64,000 nt of DNA from Progne subis subis (Eukaryota; Chordata; Aves; Passeriformes; Hirundinidae). Location: contig JAKJHU010000995.1 in NCBI GenBank assembly GCA_022316685.1, forward strand, positions 1 to 64,000. Direction: 5' to 3'. Both the position numbers and the translations under genes were made by a program. How positions within the stretch are numbered: the stretch's first letter is position 1; each line of letters opens with the position of its first letter. The notes below the pieces were generated by a model. The model had not been told where the DNA came from. It did no database searches and saw only the letters and a program-made list of their open reading frames with translations. This document shows, piece after piece, positions 33,241-43,899 of this stretch.

Positions 33241-33500
33241 AACGCGGTTCCGCCCGCTCCCTTCCGCCGGTGCCGCCGCCGCTTCCCAAACCCTGTGTAA
33301 GCCCCGCCTCCCTTGACGACAGCCAATGGGCGTCCAGGAACAGCCTGAGGGGCGGAGCAAGCGGCGTTCCACGGTGGGAACCAACAGACAGGGGGCGTGA
33401 CCAGAACACCTCCGAGCGATCTGATTGGTCGGGAGGCGGACGGTTCGAAAAGGGGCGGGGCTCGGGCCCGGGGTCACCCCGGGATTTTGGGAGCAGCTCC
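33241..33500. promoter_or_regulatory. CpG promoter, probably bidirectional, copy 4
   Basis: The block is CpG-rich, with CCAAT/ATTGG boxes (AGCCAATGGG near 33,321; TGATTGGTCG near 33,422) and GC boxes (GGGGCGGAGC, AGGGGCGGGGC) on both strands. The leftward arm faces the tandem units and ZNF; the rightward arm faces 33,500-33,850. It is duplicated at 62,280-62,520. Confidence 0.55.
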
Positions 33501-33850
33501 AGGTGTCCCCAGTCCCTCTCCAGCTCTCCTGGAGCCCCTTCACGCCCTGCAAGGGGCTCTGAGCTCTCCCTGCATCCTTCCCTTCTCCAGGGGAGCATTC
33601 CCAGCTCTCCCAGCCCGGCTCCAGAGGGGCTCCAGTTCCTCTGGGCTCGCCCCAGCAGCTCCCATCCTGCAGCTGGGCTCTCACCTGAGCGGGGCCCAGG
33701 GGCAGAATCCCCCCGCAGCCGCTGCCCACGCTGGGGCTCAGCCCAGGGCACCTTTGGCCTCATGTCCAGCCTCTCACCCACCCGCACGGTGCCCATGGTG
33801 GGAGCTGTGCAGGTGACATCATTGACACCAAATAAACCATCTCGCCCTGT
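33501..33850 (+). other. Possible short transcript ending at AATAAA
   Basis: A GC-rich, CTCC/CAGC-rich region leads to AATAAA at 33,831-33,836 with a T-rich tail after it. It is duplicated at 62,521-62,893. It could be the 3' end of a plus-strand transcript from the CpG promoter. On the minus strand there is a Kozak-like ATG (CCACCATGG at about 33,795) followed by an open frame with a splice-donor-like CAGGTGAGA near 33,690. I cannot choose between these or name a product. Confidence 0.3.
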
Positions 33851-34329
33851 TTCTTTTATTTTTTAACTCGGTCCTGGTCACTCTCAGTTATCATTTCTGA
33901 GAATCGCATTTCTTTGGCAAGGCGAGGGCTGGCAGAGCCGTGCAGGTGCGAACAAAAAAGGATGAAAACCCGCAGAAATCAGCCGTGGGAAAAGGGTTCC
34001 AGCAACTTTGTGATGCTTTGGGGGAATTTCAGCCTTTGGCACTGGTTACAGGTGCATCTATAGCAGCTCAATTATGCTGGGCTGGGGTCTCTGGGGTCTC
34101 AGCCCCATCCCAGGGGTGTCCAGGCAGCTCCCTCGGCATTCCTGTCGGGATAGCTGCTGTGGAGCAGGGCAATCCCCTCCTGGCTGGAGAATTCACTGAG
34201 GACAGGGACAGGAGCTTGGGAAGGGGCTTCAAAGTCAGGAAAGTGGGCAACTGGGGGTCTCCTCAGCATTTCAGCACCCTCCCGCACTGGAGAGGGAATC
34301 CAGGATTCTGAGGCTCTCTGGGGCAGTTT

Positions 34330-34561
34330 CCCTTGGAAACATGGAATTCTATGGAATTCTATGGCATCTGTCATCATGCTGGTGTCAGAGGAGCTCACAG
34401 CCCCGGCCAGGCGAGCGCATTTCTGCCTGGCTGCTGCCTTTGGACACGGCTGGACGGGGCTTGGAGCACCCCGGGACAGTGGCAGGTGTCCCTGCCACGG
34501 CAGGGCTGGCACTGCCTGGGCTTTAAGGTCCCTTCCAACCCAAACCATTCCCAGATTCTCA
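34330..34561 (+). mobile_element. CR1 LINE 3' fragment, copy 4 flank
   Basis: The 3' tail of a CR1 retroposon is recognisable from about 34,449: GGGGCTTGGAGCACC, then GGTGTCCCTGCC, then TTTAAGGTCCCTTCCAACCC AAACCATTCC. ATTCTATGG repeats at 34,344-34,364 resemble the CR1 terminal octamer. CR1 is the dominant LINE of birds. It is a short, inactive fragment, duplicated near 63,375-63,608. Confidence 0.8.
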
Positions 34562-34659
34562 TGCTGGGCAGCCCCACGACACCAGGACACAGCCCCCAAC
34601 TCCAGGGAATCCGTCTGGGCAGGGAACGGCCCGAGTGACAAGGACCTGGGTGGCCACGT

Positions 34660-35237
34660 CACGCACGGCCCTCAGCGTTTATTCCAAACACCGGCTACAG
34701 CTCCAGGGACGGGCACACACCATCGGATCCCGCGGATCAGGCCAAGAAAAGAGGCAGAGCATCGGGAAATCTCTGCTTGGCTGCCACAACCCCCCCTGGG
34801 CACTTGGAAACAGCTCCCACCATGCCGGTGCCAGCGTGGAAAATCCTCCCCAGTCCTCCCCTGGCCCAGGGTCCACCGAGGCTCCCCCGGGGACCTGTCC
34901 TGGGTGGGAATATCCTGGAAAGCCGTAGGGATGGACTCGGCTCTCCTAGATCCCGGCCAGGAGGGCGCTGCCATCTGGAACCCCGAGTTCCCAGAGCACC
35001 CCCGATCCAACCTCCCCCTCTGCGGACCCCTCTGGGGATGGCAGTTATTAAAGAAAGGTTGGATTCAAGTGGGTTGGTGGCACAATTACATCACGTTTAA
35101 CCCAGCTCTTGAAATATGATCAACACAAGCTGATATCGTAGTGAAGTATTTCGGTGATGCATACAGGTTGTTTTATTTTTTTGCGGAGCCATTCTTTGGC
35201 TTGAATGTTTTCAAAGATCTAATTACCTGTTGTTAAT
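34660..35237 (-). other. Possible 3' UTR of a leftward gene, copy 4 flank
   Basis: On the minus strand an AATAAA (plus strand TTTATT at 34,679-34,684) lies at the end of a GC-rich, non-repetitive stretch reaching at least 35,040. This looks like the 3' exon of a gene converging on the transcript at 33,501-33,850. It is duplicated from 63,715 to the window end. From 35,040 to 35,237 the sequence is AT-rich with nothing recognised. Confidence 0.35.
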
Positions 35238-35789
35238 TGTGAAAAGTGCATATTATATGACTCTACGCAAATTTACTATACTTATTATGTTGTATTGATT
35301 AGTAATGTTGTATTAATATTTTGACAGTATGGTAAATGTAGTTTTGTAGTTAAAATGTAGTAATGTGGTGTACCAACCACAGGAAAATGTAAATCTTTCA
35401 GAGAAAAAAAAATTTACTACTTCCTTATCAGAAGAGACCAACTTCTCCTGCTTCGCTCAGCCCTGAAGACACCATAGAGATTAAAAGAAAAAAAAGTGAT
35501 ACTAACCAGAGAGAATTCTTTGTTTGAATGGAATTTATGCATCATTTATGAAATGCATGAATATTCAACAGGCTATTGCTTTTAAGGGATAATCCTTTGT
35601 TAACAGAGGCCCCTTCTCCGGAGCTTTTTGCTCGGGGAGGCACCCAGACATCTGTAACTTTGTTTTTTATCGTCTTGTATTGTCCTAACTCTAATTGTTC
35701 AATTTTTTTACTCTAATTCTATTTTTATAATCATCTTATTTAGTATTAAACTTTTAAAATTTTAAAACAAGTGATTGGCGTTTTTCACA
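35238..35789 (+). mobile_element. ERVL-like solo LTR at the copy 4/copy 2 junction
   Basis: A 552-bp relative of 11,429-11,983 (TGTGAAAAGTGC...GGCGTTTTTCACA), with ATTAAA near 35,743. The left flank is AT-rich single-copy sequence; the right flank (CTGTGTTCCC) is ZNF-unit minisatellite equivalent to position 1,517 of copy 1. No target-site duplication is visible. Confidence 0.75.
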
Positions 35790-37017
35790 CTGTGTTCCCA
35801 GTTCTTCCAGTTACCCCGAGCATAGTCCTAGGCACTCCCAGTATGATCCCAGTCTCTCCCAGCAGGGCCCCAGTCACTCCCACTTGCTCCCAGTGTCCCC
35901 AGCATGGTCCCAGTTCCCCCCAGCACATAGCCAGTCTCTCCCAGTTTGGTCCCAGTCACCACCCCTATGGTCTCAGACACTCCCAGTGTATCCCAGGACT
36001 GAAACCGGCACCAGCACCGAGACTGGCACCGCGTCTGGACCGAGATTGAGACTGGGACCAGAACCGCTCCGGGATCGAGCTCGGCACCAGGACTGGAATC
36101 AGCACCAGGAGCGCTCCGGGACTGACACCGAGGTCAGAACCGGGACCAGGATCAGACCCAGAATTGCTCCAGGATTGGCTCCAGGACTGCTGTGTTCGTT
36201 CCACAGCAGCGGAATGGAACATTTGGCCGTGCCCCCGGGTGGGGCTGGGAGGGATCCCTGGGCAGGGCAGGAACGCCTCAGTTCACATCGTTACAGTGCA
36301 ACCATCCTGGTCCATATGATCCCAGTTTGCATGATCCCATTCTCTAGAGTTCTGATCCAGATGGTCCCAGCCTGTGAAATCCCAGTCCATGGGATCCCAG
36401 TGCGTACAATCCCAGTCTGTAAAATCCCAGTCCATGTAATCCCAACCCATACAATCCCAGCCTGTGAAATCCCAGTCCATGGGATCCCAACCCATACAAT
36501 CCCAGTCTGTACAATCCCAGTCCCCGTAATCCCAACCCATACCATCCCAGTCTGTACAATCCCAGTCCACGTGAGCCCAACCTGTACAATCCCAGTCTAC
36601 AAGGTCCCAATCTGCATCATCTCACTCTGGATGTTCCTGATCCATTCAGTCCCGGTCTGTGCAGGCCCAGTCTGTAGGATCCCAGTCCATGTGATCCCAG
36701 TCTGTGGGAGCCCGGTCTGTCTGCTCCTGCATGGCACATACTCCAAGACTCTGGAATTCCAGTTCCCAGCAAGGAAAAGCTGTTCCAGCCCTTGAAGGCA
36801 AAGCTCTGAATAAGGGGGCAAAAGCAGAGTGCAGCAAGATCCTACAGTGACATTTCACTGCCAGTCTCCAGAACTTCATCCATGCTTGTTGTATCTCCTG
36901 CATTGGGAATTAAATCAGGGCAGGGTCATTGGTGGGAGCTGCCCTGGGTCGAGGGAGACACTGAGAGACAAACAGAGCAGGCAGAGAGAGGCACGAGAGA
37001 AAGGAGAACACAAACAC
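35790..37017 (+). repeat. Minisatellite intron, copy 2
   Basis: It has the same order as 1,517-2,711: decamer array to 36,000, ACCGAGACC type to 36,190, a bridge, the 15-bp array (36,300-36,730, CAATCCCAGTCTGTA), and a 290-bp host block before the LTR. The antisense promoter and hexamer tract are missing here because the unit is cut at the ERVL-like LTR. Confidence 0.8.
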
Positions 37018-37506
37018 TGAGAGGAATGACAAGATTTGTCTTTACAAACAAGCCCTGGGTCTGCTGGTAGATCAAACTAGCACTGAGAGAGAAGCGAAAC
37101 AATGGGAAGGATTCTACTGATTGATGAATGGAAAAGAAGATACTTGCCTTTACAAACAAACCATAGGTTTGGAAATGAAACTGAATATTGAAAGATGAAA
37201 GCAACAATGGGGAAAAACCCATAAATCCTATAAAAATTAAAAATTAGGGGGTTATACAGTAAAGGGGAATCTTAGGCATTTTGGGAAGTCTGTACCTCTC
37301 AAGTACCTCAGCCAATGGGGAAAGAGAGAGGGAAATGCGGACAGGAAATTATTAGGATAAAAAAGGAGGCTGCGTCCTCCGGAAAACTGAGAGATCCCAG
37401 GGGAAATGCCCCATGGCCTCTCCCTTTATTCAAATAAAGTAAAAGGACTCCTCTGACTCCTTTTTGGACATAAACCTCTGGTGTGCGTGGATTAATTTTC
37501 CTAACA
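37018..37506 (+). mobile_element. Solo LTR of ERV-A family, copy 2
   Basis: A 489-bp element runs TGAGAGGAATG to CCTAACA with the same ACAC target duplication (37,014-37,017 and 37,507-37,510). It is orthologous in position to 2,712-3,195. Confidence 0.85.
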
Positions 37507-38074
37507 ACACAATCAGCTGAGAAGGTGGCACTCTGAAAACAGAACTGACACTGACTGAAATGGAATGGGACAGAAATCAATAACCCTGAATGTCTGATTG
37601 ACTATCAAATAGATCCCACTCACCCAGCCCCACACAATCCTAATCCCATTGCTCCAAATTTGGATCCCACATCTCCCAATCTCCTTCCAACCCCATCTCA
37701 CCCTGGAAGCTGTGGAATCGAGTAAGTTGGGCATGGGATTGAGTTTTTCTGAGGTGGGAACAAGCCATTTGGGGTGGGATTGAACCCTGTCATTTAAATG
37801 TGAGTTGTTCTCAGTGGGATTGGAGTGGTTTTGAGGTGACAGACCAATTCTCCTTGGCTTCTGGAGTGCAAACAGAGGTAGAAGAGAAAAAAATTAGAGC
37901 CAAAAAAAGGATAAGCAGCCAGGTGTCTTCCCAACATGGACCACAGGGAATGTGGGTCACCAGGGCTCTCATGCAACCTCCAGTGGGGGATGCAGTTGGA
38001 GCAGAGCACGAAGCTCTTCCTGCACTCAGGGCACTCACAGGGCTTCCCTTACTGGTGCCTCCGTTGGTGTTGGG

Positions 38075-39306
38075 TCATGTGAGACCTCCGTGAAAAGCTC
38101 TTCCCACACTGGGGACACTCGTGGGGCCTCCCCCAGTGTGGATGCGCCGGTGGGTGGAGAGCGTGGAGTTCCGTGTGAAACCCTTCCCACAGTCAGGACA
38201 GCGGAAGGGCCTCTCCTCTGTGTGAATCCGCTGGTGCAAGAGGAGCTTGGAGCTCGTGCGGAACCTCTTGCTGCATTTATCACACTCATAAGGCCTCTCC
38301 CCAGTGTGGGTCCTCTGGTGGCAGATCAGGTCACTGCTCCGTATGAAGCTCATCCCACATACATCACACTCGTGGGGCCTCTCCCCGGTGTGGATGCGCC
38401 TGTGGTTGATGAGGTTGGAGTTGAGCTTGAAGCCCTTCCCACAGTCGGGGCAGCGGAAGGGCCTCTCCTCTGTGTGTGTCTGCTGATGTTCAAGGAGCTT
38501 GGAGCTGGTCAGAAACCCCATCCCACACTCAGAACACTTGTAGGGCCTCTCCCCAGTGTGGATCCTTTGGTGCATGGTCAGGTTGGTACGGTGCCTGAAG
38601 CACTTCCCACATTCCCCACACTTGTATGGCCGTTCCCCAGTGTGGATCTTCTGGTGCTGGGTTAGGTTGGAGCTCTTTCTGAACCTCTGCCCACATTCTC
38701 CACACTCATAGGGCCTCTCCCCAGTGTGGATCCTCTGGTGCTGCATCAGGTTGGAGCTCTTCCTGAAGCTCTTCCCACATTCCCCACACTCGTAAGGCCT
38801 CTCCCCAGTGTGGATCCTCTGGTGGCAGATAAGGCTGGAGCTGTGGCTGAAGCTCTTCCCACATTCTCCACACTCATAAGGCCTCTCCCCTGTGTGGATC
38901 CTCTGGTGAGAGATCAGGCTGGAGCTGTGCCTGAAGCTCTTCCCACATTCCCCACACTCGTAGGGCCGTTCGTCTGTGTGAATCCTCTGGTGGAGAAGCA
39001 GGTCGCTCCGCCAGCTGAAGCTCTTCGCACACCCAAAGCACTTGTGGGGCTTCTCCCCATCATGAAGCTGCTCATGGACCACCAGGTCTGAGCTCTGGCT
39101 CCATCTCTGGCCGCCTTCCTGGCACAGGGTGGCTCTTTCCTCCTCAGATCCTCGTGATCTGCTTTTGCAGTCTCTTTTCACGAGGGATCGCCAGGACTTT
39201 TCCTCCCCGTTGGATTCCTGCCCCGTGGAGCCGCTCAAAACGGCCTCTTCCACGAGGATCTGCCGTGGGGATTTGTCCTCCCTGGTCTCCATGCTCAGCT
39301 CCTTGT
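38075..39306 (-). CDS. C2H2 zinc-finger terminal exon, copy 2 (longest open copy)
   Basis: The terminal exon of a poly-zinc-finger nuclear protein starts at the acceptor CCCCCAG (exon from 39,306); the first ATG in frame is 39,292 ([11 protein letters not shown]). A charged spacer of about 80 residues is followed by 11 complete CX2CX12HX3H fingers with TGERP/TDERP/TEERP linkers. Helix residues -1, 3 and 6 are, in order: W/D/L, H/S/S, H/S/C, K/N/Q, K/N/Q, H/N/M, T/K/E, L/N/N, R/D/C, T/K/L, R/T/T. A one-base deletion in the linker after finger 11 replaces a twelfth finger with [15 protein letters not shown] and a stop. The fingers look structurally sound. No KRAB domain is visible, so mode of repression or activation is unknown. 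With the upstream acceptor altered, expression as a normal two-exon product is uncertain. Confidence 0.8.
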
Positions 39307-39491
39307 CTGGGGGAGGAAGGACAAGGAGAGGATGGGATTTGCCTCCGTGCCAGAGGGAAGGGGAAGGAGATCCCCTCAGTGCGTCCCCGGCAGGACGGCG
39401 TCGGCTGCGGGGTTGTCCTGCAGCCGGGGCCAGGCTGGGCTGGGAGATGGAGCAGGAGAGAGGGGGAAAGGGGCACTGACTTCCTCCTCAC

Positions 39492-39570
39492 CTGCCTGGC
39501 TGTCCTGGGGCACCTTCCTCTTCCTCACAGCCTCCTCCTCCACCCAGCCAAGGGTTGGGAATGGGAAATC
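39492..39570 (-). pseudogene. ZNF short exon, copy 2, altered acceptor
   Basis: The donor (GCAG|GTGAGG) is intact. The acceptor side reads CTCCACACTAG|GATTTCCC instead of CTGCCCCCAG|ACAGGATTTC, so the ACAG beginning of the exon is lost and the splice phase changes. The codon corresponding to the copy 4 start is GTG (GGGTGGAGG). Confidence 0.6.
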
Positions 39571-39689
39571 CTAGTGTGGAGGGAGAACAAGGGATGAGCA
39601 CGTTGAGTTTGAAGGTCTCTCTGCCCAAATCCATCACTAGAAGTCACCGGGCATCTGGGGTCCATAAAAAACAGGCAATTGGGAGTGAG

Positions 39690-40930
39690 TGGATCTATAC
39701 TGGGATCAACTGGGAGTGACTGGGAACATGCTGAGAGGGACTGGGACTATTCCAGGGGAAACTGGGATAATACTGTGAGGAACTGGGAACAACTGGAACT
39801 TTGATGGGGGAAATTGGGATCATACTGGGATCACAGTGGGAACAGCTGGGTCTGTGCTGGGAAGAACTGGGATCACACTGAGGGTGATGGGAATCATACT
39901 GGGATTGACTGGGAGTGGCTGTGAATAACTGGAATCATGCTGAGAGCAACTGGGATGAAGTGGGGGTGACTGGGAGCATGCAAGGGGTGACTGGGACATA
40001 CTGGGAGAGACAGGGGGTCACTGGAATCATACTGGAGGCTACTGGGGTCATGCTGGGATTGACAGGGAGCAACTGGGAATCACACTGGGAGCCACTGGCA
40101 TCACACTGGCAGTGACTGGAATTAGACTGCAAGTGACTGGAATCCTACTGGGATCATACTGGGAGTGACTGGAATAGTACTGGCAGAGACTGGAAAGGTG
40201 CTGGCCATGATTGGAACCATACTGGGGGTGACTGGGTGCAATGGATCATACTGGGAGTGACTGAGATTTTAGCCTGACTCACTGGGATCATACTGGAAGT
40301 GACTGGAACCATACTGGGAGTGACTACGGGTCCCACTGGGATCATCCTGGGAGCCACTGGGATTACAGTGGCTGTGACTGGATCCTCACTGGGGGTTACT
40401 GGGAGCTGCTGGGCCCATTGTGGCAGGAAACTGTGAACACACTGGGAGCAACTGGGATCAACTGCAAGGTGCTGGAACCATGCTGAGGGGACTGAGATCA
40501 CAACTGGGATCATACTGGGAGTGACTGGGAGTTACTGGGAAAGAATGGCATCATTCTCAGGTAACTAGAGCCTTACGGGGGCAACTGGGAGTGACTGGGA
40601 ATGACTATGAGCATGCTGAGGGCAACTGGCATATACTGGGAGGCTCTGGAACCATACTGGGGGGACTGGAACAACACTGGGAACAGAAGGGACCATGCTG
40701 GGAATGACTGGGACCATGCTACAGGAAACTGGGAGTGACTGAATCTACACTGGGGGCAACTGGGCATGACTGGGACCATGCTGAGAGGGACTGGGACTAT
40801 TCCAGGGGAAACTGGGATCATACTGGGGTCACAGTGGGAACAGCTGCACCCATGCTGGGGAGAACTGGGATCACACTGAGGGTGATGGGAATCATACTGG
40901 GATTGACTGGGAGTGGCTGTGAGCAACATG
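39690..40930 (-). repeat. 10-bp minisatellite in ZNF intron, copy 2
   Basis: A degenerate ACTGGGANNN decamer array, equivalent to 5,380-6,615. Confidence 0.9.
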
Positions 40931-42684
40931 AATCATGCTGACTGTGGAGTCCCTGCAGCCCCTTGCCATAATACCTAGGGCCTGGCCTTGGCAGGACACA
41001 TCATAGAGTCACCTGCCCAGCCTGAGACAGAGAACTTCCCAATGGGGCTCTGGACACGATGGTTTGCCTCAGTTTCTCCCCTCCCTGATTCCCCTGGCCC
41101 TTTGGGTTCTCCTTTCCTCTGTGTCTCCATTGCTTTGGGGTTCCCGGGGACTGGCCCCGTTTTCCCTAGAGGACACTGACCTTTCCTGCCCTTTGCTCTG
41201 CCCCCGTGCCTCAAGGTCTTGGGCTGCTGAAGCTCACACTTCAGCTGCAGACCGGCACACGTGCTCCCCTTTCCAATCTGGATTCCCCTTGGGCTTCTGG
41301 AAATAAACCTGGCTGGAACTGAGCCAGTGCCAAGGCCTTCTGGCCTCTCCTTGCTGAGCTGCCCACGTGCCGTGTGTGCATGTGTGAGCTTGACTGCTTC
41401 GCCTGAGCTTCCCCAAGCGGCCTTTCCACCGCAGAGGCTTATCGGCTCTGGGCTTCAGCTCCACTCCCAAAAACCACAACGCAACACGCTTTGGCCCAAA
41501 ATTACCCAAATGGGCCTAAAATCTCCAGCACCTGGACTGAGACCCACACCAAGATCAGCACCAGAACCGGCACCAGCACCAAGACTGAGACCGACACCGA
41601 ATCCCAGACCGGCACCGACAGCGGCGCTGCTCTGGGACGGGCACCGAGACCAAGACTGGGACCAGAACCGACACCAGAACTGAGAGCGGCACCGCTGCAG
41701 CACCGGGACCAGGACCGGAACCAGTACACCGGAACTGAGACCGGCGCCACAGAGGCACCGGCACCGGGACTGACACCAAGACCGTAACTGACACCACAAC
41801 TGGCACTGGCACCAAGACTGAGACCAAGACCGGCACCGGAACCAGCACCGAGACTGGCACCGCTCCGGGACTGGGACCCAGACTGAGACTGGCACTGGGA
41901 GCACTCCGGGACCAAGACTGACACCGCTACCGGCACTGGGACCTGGACTGCGCTGAGATCAACACTGAGACCGGGACTGAAGACAGCAAAGAAGGGCTCA
42001 AAAGTCACCAAAAACACCCCTCAAGAGACCAAAAAGTGGCAGACAATAGCCCCAAAATGATCAAAAAATGACTAGAAATGTACCCAAAATTACAAAAGAC
42101 TGGCTCAAAATGACACAAAAGTGCTCAAAATTGACCTAAAATCCCCTCAAATGTGCCCAAAATGAGACAAAATTGCCCCAAATTACCCCATATGACAGAA
42201 AATGCTATAAAAGTGGCCAAGAATGGCACAAAAGTGACCAAAAATGACTCCGAAGTGACAGGAAATGCCCAAAAATGCTGCAGGATGGAGGAGAGCTGGA
42301 GGAACACAGAATTCAAAAAATGCAAAAAAACTGTCCAAAATTGCACCAAAAAAGCAAAATTGAAAACAAAAAATGAAAAGAGCATTAAAAGGGCTAAAAG
42401 AAAGGAAAACCTTGAAAATTTGACCAAAAAGGCCAATAATATTCCACAAATTTCAAGAAATTCACCAAACCAAACAAAAACCATCCAGAATGAAGGAAAA
42501 AACAAATAAAACACCAAAAACCACCACACACACAAAAGAAACCCTCAAAAAAAACCAACAAAACCCAAGCAAATACCAGAAATATATTTTAAAAATCCAT
42601 CTGAAAATCCCCCCAAAATCCCCCTAATCCTCTGACCACTCAGAATTTCCAAAATACCTGAAAATTACCAGAATTTCCTACACT
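40931..42684 (+). other. Intron block and minisatellites, copy 2
   Basis: A non-repetitive block with AATAAA near 41,302 (40,935-41,520) is followed by an ACCGAGACC array (41,525-41,985) and then an A-rich CCAAAAATGAC-type degenerate array to about 42,640. It is equivalent to 6,616-8,316. Confidence 0.7.
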
Positions 42685-42763
42685 TGCTCTTGATGAAGGG
42701 CTGCAGCAGGTAGGACTTGCCAGTTCTGGCGCTGCTGATCACCAAGAACTTTCAGAGGAAATC
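42685..42763 (-). pseudogene. RAB4-like P-loop exon, copy 2, with nonsense codon
   Basis: The 79-nt exon has the same boundaries as copies 1 and 3 (acceptor TTTTTCTAG, donor-like GTGTAGG). It has an in-frame TGA at 42,755-42,753 where the other copies read TTC. Elsewhere it is closer to RAB4B than they are: KFLVISSARTGKSYLL, keeping Leu-Val-Ile, Ser-Ala and the Lys-Ser of the P-loop. It is a decayed exon. Confidence 0.75.
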
Positions 42764-43580
42764 TAGAAAAAAACTCCCACATTTGGAGCCAAATAGCCAA
42801 GATTTCCTACATTTGGACCTAAAATTCCCCAATTTACCCATGTTTGGATACAAAATTCCCCCAAATCCTCTCTAGAGATCTCAAAATTCCCACACTTGGA
42901 CCTGAAATTCCCAAATTCCTGCATTTGCCTCAAAATTCAAAAAATTTCCCAATAGAAAATCCAAAACTGCCACATTTAGACCCCAAGAATTCCAGACCCC
43001 CAATGACCCTTTATTGGCTCCCACAGACCCCTATAGAGCCTCTAAAGCACCACCAGAACCCCCCAAACCCCCCCTAGAGAACCCCAGACCCCCCCAGACC
43101 GCCCCAAATCCCCTATAGGGACTCCCAGAGCACCTAGAGACACCCACAGATCCCCCACAGGGACACCCAGCCCCCCCGGACCCTCTATAGATCCCCAGAG
43201 ATCCCCTATAGCGCCCTCAGACCCTCTCTGGAGACCCCTAGACCCCCCCAAATCCCCCATAGGGACCCACAGACACCCCCAGACCTCCCCGGAACCGCTA
43301 GAGGCTCCCCCAGACCCCTATAGATTCCCTATAGACCCCTCAAACAGACAAAGCCCCTAAAGAGACCCCCGGACCCCATTTAGGGACCCCCCGAGCCCCT
43401 TTACGGAATCCTCTGGACCCTCTAGAGACGCCCCCCCAGACCCCTAGAGAGCCCCTACAGCCCCCCCCCAAACCCCTTAGCGACCTCCAGACCGCCCTAA
43501 ATCACTTAGAGACACCCCAAATCCCCTAGAGACCCCCAGGCCCACACAGACCCCTCAGGATCCCCGAGAGATCCCCCATT
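42764..43580 (+). repeat. CCCCTAGAGACC minisatellite, copy 2
   Basis: TTCCCACATTTGGACC-type repeats extend to about 43,000, then CCCCTAGAGACCCC/CCCCACAGGGACC-type repeats to 43,560. This is the intron between the RAB4-like exons. Confidence 0.8.
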
Positions 43581-43587
43581 GCCCCAC

Positions 43588-43870
43588 CGTAGGTCTCACA
43601 CACGCGGGAGCCCCGTCGGGGACCAGGAGCAAAGATGGCGGCACTCCGGGGAAGCAACTTCCGAGCACTCTGCGCATGCGCCGGAGACAACGCGCCAGCA
43701 GATAGGCGGGGCTCAATGGAGAAGAGAGCTGCGGCCAATGAAAGCGCAGGGAAGGAATGAAATGAGGCGGGCTCAGGGAAAGCGCAGGGCCCGGCAGGGG
43801 AAAGGGGCGGGGCCAAGGAAAGGGCGGGAACGAGGAGGAGAGTGGGCGTGGCCAAGGGGACGCGCCCTCC
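43588..43870 (-). promoter_or_regulatory. RAB4-like promoter and first exon, copy 2
   Basis: Same elements as copy 1: NRF1 palindrome GCGCATGCGC (43,672-43,681), YY1 motif (43,632-43,642), inverted CCAAT and GC boxes. The exon ends GTGTGTGAGACCTACG at 43,588 with donor GTGGGG. Confidence 0.65.
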
Positions 43871-43899
43871 TCCAAGGGCTCGGTTTGCCCTAAAATCAC

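Noticed and set aside
33002..33796. 264-residue minus-strand frame with a Kozak-like start
   Set aside because: Its second half is translation of the GAGAGG array and tandem units. The first 40 codons might be an exon, but no homology or conserved product is recognised.
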